Origin: Nocardioidaceae bacterium
Lineage (GTDB): Bacteria; Actinomycetota; Actinomycetes; Propionibacteriales; Nocardioidaceae
DNA: 64,000 nucleotides
Direction of reading: 5' to 3'
Assembly (NCBI GenBank): GCA_030655315.1
Contig: JAURVT010000035.1
Coordinates: 1 to 64,000 of the forward strand
The position numbers and the translations under genes are program-made. This document shows, one piece after another, positions 18,889 through 27,376 of the stretch. Under the pieces are notes generated by a model. The model was not told the DNA's origin and ran no database searches. It saw only the letters and a program-made list of their open reading frames with translations. Every line of letters begins with the position of its first letter. Position 1 is the first letter of the stretch.

Positions 18889-19482
18889 TCAGCGACGCCA
18901 GGGCGCGGGACGGCCGTGGAGCCACCAGTCGAACGCCTGCGTCATCCGCGGCAGCAGGAGGTAGGTCATGATCGGCGTCGCGACGAGGGTCGTGACGAGC
19001 GTCCGGACGACGACGCCGACGTCCAGGTCCGTCAGCAGGAGCAGCTCGCCGAGCGCAAGGCTCAGGGGGAAGAAGGCCACCCAGATCACCACGGCCTGCT
19101 TCCAGCGCGGCGGTGCGGACGGCGCGGGGCGGAGGTCCTCGACGTCGTGCTGGCGCGGCGGGTCGAACCAGCCCTCGATGCCGGTGCGACGCTCGAGCCG
19201 CGACTCCCCCACCAGTCCCTGCGCGGAGTCGAGCCACCAGCGGCGCTGGTCCGAGGCCTCCCAGGCGGCGAGGCTGTCGCCGTCGGTGAAGCGGTAGAGC
19301 ATGTGCCACTCGTCGGAGTCGACGCCGGGCCGGACCCAGCCGGTGCCGAGGAACCCCGGGAACCGCTCGGCGAGCGAGGAGCCGGCCCGCACCCACGCGA
19401 CCATCTGGTCGACGTGCGTGGGGTCGACGTGGCGGGTGATCGACACGGTGACGGCGTCCGGCGACGCGGTGGGGCTGCTCAC
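18889..19482 (-). CDS. antibiotic biosynthesis monooxygenase-like domain with membrane anchor
   Basis: A 197-residue protein. Residues 1-100 resemble the ABM ferredoxin-like fold (VTVSITRHVDPTHVDQMVAW, then WHMLYRFTDGDSLAAW). Residues about 128-180 form two membrane helices ending in a basic tail. Such ABM-TM proteins are widespread and uncharacterised; the ABM half may bind a small hydrophobic ligand or haem. The GTG start at 19482 has TAGCCT 7 nt upstream, consistent with a leaderless message. It lies between the phosphoesterase and the glutamine-synthetase-like gene on the same strand, with gaps of 81 and 26 bp. Confidence 0.78.
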   Translation of the reverse strand: MSSPTASPDAVTVSITRHVDPTHVDQMVAWVRAGSSLAERFPGFLGTGWVRPGVDSDEWHMLYRFTDGDSLAAWEASDQRRWWLDSAQGLVGESRLERRTGIEGWFDPPRQHDVEDLRPAPSAPPRWKQAVVIWVAFFPLSLALGELLLLTDLDVGVVVRTLVTTLVATPIMTYLLLPRMTQAFDWWLHGRPAPWRR

Positions 19483-19563
19483 GCGGACCAGGCTAGGGCG
19501 GCCCGATGACGCCGAGGTCGCACGGGACGAGGAGGTCGCCGCCGTCGTGACGCACGTCGCGCG

Positions 19564-20058
19564 TCAGCTCACCTCGACCAGCTCGACGGACCTCAGCGCG
19601 CCGCCGTCGAGCTCGAGCAGCATGACGGTGCCGTGCGCCTGGCGGCGCTTGTCCGTGGGCGAGCCCGGGTTGAGCACCCGGAAGCCGTCGGCGTCGGCCT
19701 CGTCCCACGGGATGTGGGAGTGGCCGAACACCACCACGTCGGCGTCCGGGAACCAGCCGCGCAGCCGACGCAGACGGCCCTGCTTGGGCCCGCTGTCGTG
19801 CACCATCGCGAACGCGACGCCGTCGACGTCGAGCTCGAGCCGCTCGGGCGCGCCCCAGGCGGCCACGTCGGGCCCGTCGTTGTTGCCGAGCACGACGTGC
19901 ACGGGCGCGATCGCCGCCAGCTCGTCGAGGACCGACGGCTCGCACACGTCGCCGGCGTGCAGGACCAGGTCGACGCCGTCCAGCGCCGCGGCGACGCGCG
20001 GCGGCAGGCCCTTCCAGAACCGCGGGGCGTGGGTGTCGGAGACCAGCGCGACGCGCAC
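19564..20058 (-). CDS. metallophosphoesterase, YfcE/MJ0936 type
   Basis: Small calcineurin-like phosphodiesterase of 164 residues. All metal-ligand motifs are present: SDTH (8-11), HAGDV, GNND, and GHSH followed by a C-terminal NPGSPTDKRR typical of the YfcE/Vps29-like group. The natural substrate is unknown. The GTG at 20058 follows the stop of the XRE gene after 2 bp, so the two are one operon under the palindrome at 20359-20372. The downstream spacer of about 80 bp holds no gene. Confidence 0.9.
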   Translation of the reverse strand: MRVALVSDTHAPRFWKGLPPRVAAALDGVDLVLHAGDVCEPSVLDELAAIAPVHVVLGNNDGPDVAAWGAPERLELDVDGVAFAMVHDSGPKQGRLRRLRGWFPDADVVVFGHSHIPWDEADADGFRVLNPGSPTDKRRQAHGTVMLLELDGGALRSVELVEVS

Positions 20059-20060
20059 GC

Positions 20061-20336
20061 CTACCCGGCCCGCCGGTGGACGGCCTCGAGGCCCGGCGCG
20101 CTCCAGGCGTCGGCCAGCACCTGGACGTCGCAGCCGAGCGACTCGCTGAGGCGCACCACCACCCCGAACGACGGCGACGGCATCCGGCCGGTCTCGATCT
20201 TGCGCAGGGTCTCGGGCGAGATGCCGGCGGCGACGGCGACGTCCGCCGGCGGACGCGAGCCGCGCGCCGTGCGGACGGCAGCACCGAGACGTCGGCCGGC
20301 CTCGAGCTGCTCGGGGGTGAGGGGCACACGGACCAT
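20061..20336 (-). CDS. XRE-family helix-turn-helix regulator
   Basis: A 91-residue DNA-binding protein with a single XRE-type domain: LGAAVRTARGSRPPADVAVA, then AAGISPETLRKIETGRMPSP as the recognition region. There is no further domain. The ATG at 20336 has TAGGAT 6 nt upstream (leaderless arrangement). It is divergent from a methionine aminopeptidase, and the 36-bp gap contains an AT-rich palindrome that this protein probably binds. XRE-MAP pairs of this kind recur in actinobacteria, though I cannot say what signal they sense. Confidence 0.88.
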   Translation of the reverse strand: MVRVPLTPEQLEAGRRLGAAVRTARGSRPPADVAVAAGISPETLRKIETGRMPSPSFGVVVRLSESLGCDVQVLADAWSAPGLEAVHRRAG

Positions 20337-20358
20337 GGGGGGATCCTACGTCGATGCT

Positions 20359-20372
20359 GGTATTTTAATACC
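20359..20372. promoter_or_regulatory. XRE operator / MAP -10 palindrome
   Basis: GGTATT and AATACC flank a TT centre. TATTTT (20361-20366) stands 6 nt before the aminopeptidase GTG, the spacing of a -10 box for a leaderless mRNA. The site is strikingly AT-rich for this genome and ends exactly at the start codon, so a bound repressor would block initiation directly. Confidence 0.6.
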
Positions 20373-21152
20373 GTGATCGACATGAAGACCCCAGCCCAGA
20401 TCGAGCAGATGCACGTCACCGGCAGGTTCGTCGGCGAGGTGCTGGAGCAGCTGACGGCATCAGCGCGGGTCGGGGTCGACCTGCTCGACCTGGAGCAGCA
20501 GGCCCGCGACCTGATCCGCGACCGCGGCGCGACGTCCTGCTACTGGGACTACAGCCCGTCCTTCGGCCGCGGGCCGTTCCGCAACGTCGTCTGCACGTCG
20601 GTGAACGACGCCGCGCTCCACGGCCTGCCGCACGCGTACCGCCTGCGCGACGGCGACGTCCTGAGCCTCGACCTCGCCGTGTCGATCGACGGGTGGGTGG
20701 CCGACTCGGCGGTCACCGTCGTCGTCGGGACGGCGTCGGAGGACGACGCCCACCTGGTCCGCACGACCGAGGCGGCGCTCGCGGCCGCCATCGACGCCGC
20801 CGTGCCCGGGGGGCGGATGGGCGACGTCTCGGCAGCCATCGAGGCCGTTGCGACGGCCGCTGGGTACGGCGTCAACGCCGAGTTCGGCGGGCACGGGCTC
20901 GGCCGGACCATGCACGAGGACCCGCACGTGTCGAACCGCGGACGCGCCGGCCGGGGGCTCCGCCTCAAGCCCGGCCTCACCCTCGCCCTCGAGCCGTGGC
21001 TCATGACCGGCACCGACCAGCTCGTCGTCGACCCCGACGGGTGGACCCTCCGCTCCGCCGACGGGTCCCGCGCGTCCCACAGCGAGCACACCATCGCCAT
21101 CACCGAGGAGGGGACCGTCGTGCTCACGCGGCGGGCGTCCGAGGTGGGGTGA
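20373..21152 (+). CDS. map: methionine aminopeptidase type I
   Basis: Removes the N-terminal methionine from nascent proteins. The 259-residue enzyme has the metal ligands in order: Asp in SLDLAVSIDG, Asp in VADSAVTV, His in GGHGLGRTMHE, Glu in LALEPW and Glu in SEHTIAI. I chose GTG 20373 because the reading VIDMKTPAQIEQM aligns with the usual KTPxxIExM opening; ATG 20382 is the alternative. It is divergent from an XRE regulator and is probably a second, regulated paralogue, since housekeeping map genes normally lie near the ribosomal-protein cluster. Confidence 0.92.
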   Translation: MIDMKTPAQIEQMHVTGRFVGEVLEQLTASARVGVDLLDLEQQARDLIRDRGATSCYWDYSPSFGRGPFRNVVCTSVNDAALHGLPHAYRLRDGDVLSLDLAVSIDGWVADSAVTVVVGTASEDDAHLVRTTEAALAAAIDAAVPGGRMGDVSAAIEAVATAAGYGVNAEFGGHGLGRTMHEDPHVSNRGRAGRGLRLKPGLTLALEPWLMTGTDQLVVDPDGWTLRSADGSRASHSEHTIAITEEGTVVLTRRASEVG

Positions 21153-21207
21153 GGGGTGGGCCGGCGCGGGCGGTCTTCTGCACCGTCCACAGATGACTGC
21201 AAGAGCC

Positions 21208-21250
21208 TTCACGCGCCGCCTTGATTTGCTAGAATCGAGCATACGTTCGA
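21208..21250 (+). promoter_or_regulatory. SOS (LexA) box overlapping promoter of HNH gene
   Basis: TCGAGCATACGTTCGA at 21235-21250 matches the actinobacterial/mycobacterial LexA consensus TCGAAC-N4-GTTCGA with one mismatch. It overlaps a -10-like TAGAAT (21230-21235), which has a TTCACG 16 bp upstream (21208-21213). The start codon is at 21268. LexA binding here would cover the -10 and transcription start. Confidence 0.75.
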
Positions 21251-21267
21251 CTCACTGGGGACCTGTC

Positions 21268-22586
21268 ATGACCGTCTCTGCCCTCCCGCTCGGCGAGCAC
21301 CCCGCGTTCGCGGTGCTCGCCGCGGTCGAGGGCGCGCTGGCCGGGGGTGGTGACCTGTCGGTCTACGACGGGTTGTCGGCCGAGGACGCGGTGACGCTGG
21401 CGGGGCGTTGGAGCCGGGTGAACTCGAAGGTCGCGGCCCATGCGATGGCCGCGACGCGGTCGGTGGACCGGTCGGGTGCTGCGAGGAGGGCCGGTGCGTC
21501 CTCGACCGGATCGCTGCTGGCGAGTCAGTTCGGTGGCGACCGCAACGCGGCCGCACGGGACGTGCATCTGGGCTGGGCCCTGGAGAAGGCCACGCTGACC
21601 GAGCATGCCCTCGCGGACGGCCGGATCTCCAAGGAGCAGGCCCGGCTGATCGCCCGGGCCATCGCTGGCCTGCCCGATGACATTCCGGCTGAGACGCGCC
21701 AGAAGTGCGAGCGGGCGCTGATCGAGGACGCCAAGACGCTCACGATGCGGGACCTGCAGTACCGGGCCGACCGGATCAGCGACATGCTCAAGCCGGTCGA
21801 GGAGGTGGACGCCGACGAGGGACAGAAGGTCGAGGACCGCGAACGGCAGGCGTACGAGCGGTCGCAGCTCTGGCTGCGGGACAATCGCGACGGCACCTGG
21901 GCTGGGTCGTTCACCCTCCCCGAAGCGCAGGCCGGAGCGCTGAAAAGCGCGTTGGACGGGTTCTCCGCACCCCGCCGACGCCACCTCGACGACGGCCAGG
22001 CCGACACCGACCTCACCTACCCCCAGCGCCAGGGCCGCGCCTTCATCGCCCTCATCGACCACCTGCCCACCGACGGACTCCCCGACGCCGGCGGATCGGG
22101 CATGACGGTCACGCTGAACCTCGACCTCCAGCAGCTGATCGACGGCCTCGGGACGGCCACCACGTCCACCGGCCAGCGGATGTCCGCCTCGCAGGTGCGG
22201 CAGCACGCGTGCCGGGTCGGGATCGTCCCGCAGGTCCTCGGAGGCCAGTCGCTCCCGCTGGACCTGGGCCGCAAGCAGCGCCTCTTCACCCCGCCCAACG
22301 CGTCGCCCTGGCGCACCGGGACCAGGGGTGCGCGATGCCCGACTGCGACCGGCCGCCGTCCTGGTGCGAGGCGCACCACGCGCGGGAACCCTGGGCCCAC
22401 GGCGGGAGCACCGATCTGGAGGACGGGGTGCTGCTCTGTGCCTTCCACCACCGGATGATTCACGAGGACGACTGGGTCATCACCTTCGAGACCGAAGACC
22501 GACGGCCCGCGTTCATCCCACCGGCACGCCTCGACCCGTACCGGAGACCCCGCACCAGCACCCGCTACCGGCCGAGGCGGACGTGA
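21268..22586 (+). pseudogene. DUF222/13E12-family HNH endonuclease-like protein, frameshifted
   Basis: Residues 1-340 form the DUF222 domain in one frame, up to GRKQRLFTPP. The HNH zinc-finger nuclease part (QRVALAHRDQGC, AMPDCDRPPSWCEAHH, LCAFHHRMIHEDDW) continues in another frame to the stop at 22586. Restoring one base in the CCCCGCCC run near 22291-22295 gives a continuous 439-residue protein, so this is a single 1-nt deletion or a sequencing error. In the frame as given, the product would read past the shift to a stop at 22458 without the nuclease motif. The gene has an SOS box, as do several mycobacterial 13E12 genes. The HNH residues themselves are intact. Confidence 0.85.
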
Positions 22587-22605
22587 CGGCCCCCGTCCGC
22601 CGGAG

Positions 22606-22649
22606 CTGTCGGTGGCTGGTGATGCCGGGACATCACCACGCACCGACAG
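22606..22649. terminator. long hairpin between HNH gene and cobF (element B)
   Basis: Arms of 18 bases (22606-22623 and 22632-22649) pair except for a two-base swap and share CTGTCGGTG..CACCGACAG with element A at 4214-4257. The loop is the reverse complement of the loop of element A, so this copy is inverted. It lies between convergent genes, which suits a bidirectional terminator. Confidence 0.6.
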
Positions 22650-22657
22650 GTCCGGGG

Positions 22658-23467
22658 TCAGGCGGGGCGGCGGCGGAGCAGGTAGGTGTCCATCACCCAG
22701 CCGTGCTGGGCCTTGACGCGGTCGCGCGCGGCGACGACGTCGTCCGCCACGTCGGCGAGGGGGCCGGAGACGAGGGCCTCGCCGGGGGTGCCGAGGTTGG
22801 CGCCCCACCACAGGTCCCAGTCGCCGTGGGCGCCGTCGACGAGGGCGGTGGCCGAGAAGTCGCGGTTGAGGACGACGAGGATCGCGTCGCGGCCGGCGTC
22901 CACCTCGGCCATCAGCTGGCGTCCGGTGGTGACGGTGAGCGGGGCGCCGACGTCGTTGAGGACGATGCGGTGACGGGCGGCGAGCAGCTGCAGGGCGCTG
23001 ATGCCGGGCACCACGTCCCAGTCGGGGACGACGTGGCCGCGCTCGGCCATCCGACCGACGATGCGGATGGTCGAGTCGTAGAAGGCCGGGTCGCCCCAGA
23101 CCAGGAAGCCGACCGTCTCGCCGTCGGCCACCTCGTCGGTCAGCACCTGCTCGTAGGCCTCGACGCGGGCCTCGTGCCAGTCCGCGACGGCGCGCTCGTA
23201 GGCCGCTGGGTCGTCGTCGACACGCTTGGAGCGGTCGCGCCGGGGGTCGTCCACGTACGCCACCCGGTGCGGGTGGGTGACGTGGCGGCGGAGCACCTCC
23301 TCGCGCAGCGCGACGAGGTCGTCGGTGGCTCCGCCGTTACCGCGACGCTTGTCGGCGACGACGAACACGTTGACCTCGTCGAGCGCGCGCACCGCCTCGA
23401 CCGTCACCTGGTCGGGGTGGCCGGCGCCGATGCCGACCACCCGGACCCGGCGGTGGACCGGGCTCAC
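22658..23467 (-). CDS. cobF: precorrin-6A synthase (deacetylating)
   Basis: S-adenosylmethionine-dependent C1 methyltransferase of the aerobic cobalamin pathway that removes the extruded acetyl group of precorrin-5 to give precorrin-6A. The 269-residue protein begins with the tetrapyrrole-methylase signature VRVVGIGAGHPDQVTVEAV and has GFLVWGDPAFYDSTIRI and VVPGISALQLLAARH, as in CobF rather than the other cobalamin methylases. The GTG at 23467 follows the cobN stop after 10 bp, so both are read from the riboswitch-controlled promoter near 27270. CobF is specific to the oxygen-dependent route. Confidence 0.93.
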   Translation of the reverse strand: MSPVHRRVRVVGIGAGHPDQVTVEAVRALDEVNVFVVADKRRGNGGATDDLVALREEVLRRHVTHPHRVAYVDDPRRDRSKRVDDDPAAYERAVADWHEARVEAYEQVLTDEVADGETVGFLVWGDPAFYDSTIRIVGRMAERGHVVPDWDVVPGISALQLLAARHRIVLNDVGAPLTVTTGRQLMAEVDAGRDAILVVLNRDFSATALVDGAHGDWDLWWGANLGTPGEALVSGPLADVADDVVAARDRVKAQHGWVMDTYLLRRRPA

Positions 23468-23477
23468 GGGAGGCGGC

Positions 23478-26400
23478 TCACTGCTCGTCGCGGTCCTCGA
23501 GATCGCCCTCGACGTCGAGGTACAGCTGCTGCAGCTGCGACATCGTCTCGGGCTCCGGCTCGGCCCACAGGCCACGGTCGGCCGCCTCGGTGAGGCGCTC
23601 GATCATGCCGCGCAGCGCCCAGGGGTTCGCGTGGCGCAGGAACGCCTGGTTGGTCTCGTCGAGCGCGTACGTCTGAGCGAGCTGCTCGTACATGTGGTCG
23701 CCGACGACGCCGGTGGTGGCGTCGTAGCCGAACATGTAGTCGACGGTGGCGGCCAGCTCGAACGCGCCCTTGTAGCCGTGCTTGCGCATCGCGGCGATCC
23801 AGCGCGGGTTGACCACGCGGGCGCGGAAGATGCGCGACGTCTCCTGCTCCAGCGTGCGGGTACGCACGGCGTCGGGCGTGGTGGAGTCGCCGATGTAGGC
23901 CTTGGGCGCGGTGCCCGTGAGCGCGCGCACCGTGGCGACCATGCCGCCGTGGTACTGGAAGTAGTCGTCGGAGTCGATGATGTCGTGCTCGCGGGTGTCG
24001 GTGTTCTTGGCCGCCACCGCGATGCGCTTGTAGTTGGAGCGCATGTCGTCCGACGCCGCGATGCCCGCGAGGTCGCGGCCGTACGCGAAGCCGCCCCACG
24101 CCGTGTAGACCTCGGCGAGGTCGGCGTCGTCGCGCCAGTTGCCCGACTCCATCAGCGGCAGGATGCCCGCGCCGTACGCGCCGGGCTTGGAGCCGAAGAT
24201 GCGCGTGGTGGCGCGACGCTCGTCGCCGTGCTCGGCGAGGTCGGCCTGCGCGTGCGCGCGGACGTAGTTCTGGTCCTCGGGCTCGTCGAGCGCGGCCACC
24301 AGGCGGACGGCGTCGTCGAGCATCGTCACGACGTGCGGGAACGCGTCGCGGAAGAAGCCCGAGATGCGCACGGTGACGTCGATCCGCGGACGGCCGAGGT
24401 CCTCCAGCGACACCACCTGCAGGTCGGTGACGCGGCGCGACGCCTCGTCCCAGACCGGCTGGACGCCGAGCAGCGCGAGCACCTCGCCGACGTCGTCGCC
24501 GCTGGTGCGCATCGCCGACGTGCCCCAGACCGACAGGCCCACCGAGCGCGGGTGCGCACCGGTCTCCTCGACGAACCGCTGCACCAGCGAGGCGGCCATC
24601 GCGGCGCCGGTGTCGTAGGCCAGGCGCGACGGCACGGCCTTGGGGTCGACGGTGTAGAAGTTGCGGCCCGTGGGCAGCACGTTCACCAGACCGCGCAGCG
24701 GCGAGCCCGACGGGCCGGCGGGGATGAAGCCGCCGTCGAGCGCGTGCAGCACGTTGTCGAGCTCGTCGGTGGTGCGCTCCAGGCGCGGGACGACCTCGCG
24801 GGCGGCGAACTCGAGCACCTGCTGCACCACGGGGTCGGCCTGGCCGAGGCGCTCGGCGACGACGGTGGCCGCGGCGGGCACCGTCCAGCCGGCGTCCTCC
24901 ATGCCCTGGACGAGACCGCGGGCCCGCTCCTCGATCGCGTCGATGGCGTGCAGGCCCTCGCCGGTGTCGTTCTCCTTCAGGCCGAGCGCCGAGCGCAGGC
25001 CCGGCAGCGCGCCGGCCTGGCCGCTCCACACCTGCGACGCGCGCAGGATGGCGAGCACCAGGTTGACGCGGGCCTCGCCGGCCGGCGGGGCACCGAGCAC
25101 GTGCAGGCCGTCACGGATCTGCATGTCCTTGATCTCACAGAGCCAGCCGTCGATGTGCAGGATGAAGTCGTCGAACTCGGCGTCGTGCGGGCGGTCGTCG
25201 AGCCCGAGGTCGTGGTCGAGCTTGGCGGCCTGGATGAGCGTCCAGATCTGCTGGCGGACGGCCGGCAGCTTGGCCGGGTCCATCGCCGCGATGTTGGCGT
25301 GCTCGTCGAGCAGCTGCTCGAGCCGCGCGATGTCGCCGTACGTCTCGGCGCGCGCCATGGGCGGCACCAGGTGGTCGACGACGGTGGCGTGGGCGCGTCG
25401 CTTGGCCTGGGCACCCTCGCCCGGGTCGTTGACGAGGAACGGGTAGATCAGCGGCATGTCGCCGATCGCGGCGTCGGTGGCGCACGACGCCGAGAGCGCC
25501 GCGTTCTTGCCGGGCAGCCACTCCATCGAGCCGTGCTTGCCGAGGTGGACGACGGCGTGCGCGCCGAACTCCTCCTCGAGCCAGCGGTACGCGGCGAGGT
25601 AGTGGTGCGACGGCGCCATGTCGGGGTCGTGGTAGATCGCGACCGGGTTCTCGCCGAAGCCGCGGGGCGGCTGGATCAGGACGACGACGTTGCCGGCGCG
25701 CAGCGTCGCGATGACGATCTCGTCGTCGTCGTTGACGAAGAGCTTGCCGGGCGCCGGGCCCCACGCCTGCTCCATCGCGCCGGTCAGCTCGGCCGGCAGG
25801 TGGGCGATCCAGCGGCGGTAGTCCGCGGCCGGGATGCGCACGGTGCTGGTCGAGAGCTGCGCGTGCGTCAGCCACTCCTCGTCCTGGCCGCCGGCGGCGA
25901 TCAGGGCGTGGATGAGGGCGTTGCCGGACGTCGTGTCGGGCTCCTCGCCCTCGATCACGGGCAGCGGGTCGAGGCCGGGCAGCTCGCCCGGACCACCGAG
26001 GTCGTAGCCGGCGTCGCGCATGCGGCGCATCAGGCGGATGGCGCTGACGGGAGTGTCGAGGCCGACCGCGTTGCCGATGCGGGCGTGCTTGGTGGGGTAG
26101 GCCGAGAGCATCAGCGCGACCTTGCGGTCCGACGCCGGCACCTTGCGCAGCCGGGCGTGCGAGGCCGCGATGCCGGCGAGGCGCTCGCAGCGCTCGGCAT
26201 CGGCGACGTAGTGCGGCAGACCGTCCTGGTCGATCTCCTTGAAGCTGAACGGCACGGTGATGATGCGGCCGTCGAACTCGGGGATCGCGATCTGGTTGGC
26301 CGAGTCGAGCGGCGAGAGGCCGTCGTCGGACTCGGCCCACTCCTCGCGCGACCAGGTCAGGCACAGGCCCTGCAGGATCGGGATGTCGAGCGCGGCCATC

Positions 26401-27119
26401 GCGCCGACGTCCCAGGCCTCGTCCTCCTCGCCGGCGCTGGCGGTGGCCGGACGCGACCCGCCCGCGGCGAGCACGGTGACCACGAGCGCGTCGAGGGTGC
26501 CGAGGGCCTCGAGCAGGTCGGGGCTCGCGGTGCGCAGCGACGACGAGTGCAGCGGCAGGCCCACCGAGTCGCCCGTGGCGTCGATCGCGTCGGCCAGCGA
26601 GTGCGCGAAGGCGTCGTTGCCGCTGGTGGCGTGGGCGCGGTAGAAGAGCACGCCGATGCGGGCCCGGCGATCGGCGTCGGCGACGTCGGGGCGGTCGAGC
26701 CAGCCCCAGGTGGGCATCGTGGCGGGAGGCTCGAAGCCCTCACCGGTGAGCAGCACGGTGTCCGAGACGAACGCGTGCAGCTGCGACAGGTTGCCCGGGC
26801 CGCTCTCGGCCAGGTAGCGGTGCGCCTCGGCGGCGACGCCGATCGGCACCGTCGACTGCTCCATCAGCTCCGCGGACGGCTGCTGCTCGCCACCGACGAC
26901 GACCATCGGCTTGCCCGTCGCACGGATGCGCGCGAAGCCCGAGCAGAGGTCGTCGGGGGTGCCGAGGATGCGGGCGACGACGACGTCGGCCGCCTCGATC
27001 GCGGCCGCCATCTCCTGGTGCCCCGGGCGACCGGGGTTCGCGAGCAGCCAGTCGGCGCCGCTCGCGCGGGCCGCCAGCAGGTCGGTGTCGGACGTGGACA
27101 GCAGGGCGATTCGTGCCAT
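23478..27119 (-). CDS. cobN: cobaltochelatase subunit CobN
   Basis: Large substrate-binding subunit (1213 residues) of the ATP-dependent aerobic cobaltochelatase that inserts Co2+ into hydrogenobyrinic acid a,c-diamide. It has the characteristic CobN/BchH blocks VHLGKHGSMEWLPGKNAALS, IYPFLVNDPGEGAQAKRR and, near the C-terminus, GYKGAFELAATVDYMFGYDA. ATG 27119 is preceded by AAGGAG (27130-27135) and a cobalamin riboswitch. Its AAA+/VWA partner is the ChlI-ChlD fusion at 38487-40577, replacing separate CobS and CobT subunits. It is co-transcribed with cobF. Confidence 0.96.
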   Translation of the reverse strand: MARIALLSTSDTDLLAARASGADWLLANPGRPGHQEMAAAIEAADVVVARILGTPDDLCSGFARIRATGKPMVVVGGEQQPSAELMEQSTVPIGVAAEAHRYLAESGPGNLSQLHAFVSDTVLLTGEGFEPPATMPTWGWLDRPDVADADRRARIGVLFYRAHATSGNDAFAHSLADAIDATGDSVGLPLHSSSLRTASPDLLEALGTLDALVVTVLAAGGSRPATASAGEEDEAWDVGAMAALDIPILQGLCLTWSREEWAESDDGLSPLDSANQIAIPEFDGRIITVPFSFKEIDQDGLPHYVADAERCERLAGIAASHARLRKVPASDRKVALMLSAYPTKHARIGNAVGLDTPVSAIRLMRRMRDAGYDLGGPGELPGLDPLPVIEGEEPDTTSGNALIHALIAAGGQDEEWLTHAQLSTSTVRIPAADYRRWIAHLPAELTGAMEQAWGPAPGKLFVNDDDEIVIATLRAGNVVVLIQPPRGFGENPVAIYHDPDMAPSHHYLAAYRWLEEEFGAHAVVHLGKHGSMEWLPGKNAALSASCATDAAIGDMPLIYPFLVNDPGEGAQAKRRAHATVVDHLVPPMARAETYGDIARLEQLLDEHANIAAMDPAKLPAVRQQIWTLIQAAKLDHDLGLDDRPHDAEFDDFILHIDGWLCEIKDMQIRDGLHVLGAPPAGEARVNLVLAILRASQVWSGQAGALPGLRSALGLKENDTGEGLHAIDAIEERARGLVQGMEDAGWTVPAAATVVAERLGQADPVVQQVLEFAAREVVPRLERTTDELDNVLHALDGGFIPAGPSGSPLRGLVNVLPTGRNFYTVDPKAVPSRLAYDTGAAMAASLVQRFVEETGAHPRSVGLSVWGTSAMRTSGDDVGEVLALLGVQPVWDEASRRVTDLQVVSLEDLGRPRIDVTVRISGFFRDAFPHVVTMLDDAVRLVAALDEPEDQNYVRAHAQADLAEHGDERRATTRIFGSKPGAYGAGILPLMESGNWRDDADLAEVYTAWGGFAYGRDLAGIAASDDMRSNYKRIAVAAKNTDTREHDIIDSDDYFQYHGGMVATVRALTGTAPKAYIGDSTTPDAVRTRTLEQETSRIFRARVVNPRWIAAMRKHGYKGAFELAATVDYMFGYDATTGVVGDHMYEQLAQTYALDETNQAFLRHANPWALRGMIERLTEAADRGLWAEPEPETMSQLQQLYLDVEGDLEDRDEQ

Positions 27120-27159
27120 GGGGCGGGTGCTCCTTGCCGGGGTTCGCGCCCCGTCGGTG

Positions 27160-27268
27160 GTGGGAGTCGACGCGTGCAGTGTCTGGCTGGCCACCGCCGG
27201 TGGGCGGCGGCGTCACAGTGGCGGAACCGCCCCGGACTCGCACCGGGTTCCTGGGGACGCGACGTCCT
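27160..27268 (-). promoter_or_regulatory. cobalamin riboswitch upstream of cobN
   Basis: On the minus strand the leader contains the core AACCCGGTGCGAGTCCGG, then TTCCGCCACTGTGACGC, and a B12 box reading GCCAGCCAGACACTGC (about 27173-27190), the conserved features of adenosylcobalamin riboswitches. TAGGCT (27273-27278) is a plausible -10, placing the 5' end near 27266. A further GC hairpin lies between the B12 box and the ribosome-binding site. Binding of B12 should shut off cobN-cobF. Confidence 0.9.
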
Positions 27269-27294
27269 TCGCAGCCTACGTCAGGATCACTGGT

Positions 27295-27310
27295 TGCGAC
27301 CTGCGTCACA
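27295..27310. promoter_or_regulatory. CRP/GlxR-like site between cobN and HAD phosphatase
   Basis: TGCGACCTGCGTCACA fits the CRP/GlxR consensus TGTGA-N6-TCACA with one mismatch. It lies 67 bp upstream of the phosphatase gene and over the -35 region expected for the cobN riboswitch promoter. A related site sits before the secreted phosphoesterase at 53582-53597. Confidence 0.5.
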
Positions 27311-27376
27311 CCCTGGCAGGGTCCGCAGGGCCGGCTCGCACCCGTCCGGCCCGCCTCCCGAAGGGCCAGCCCGGCC

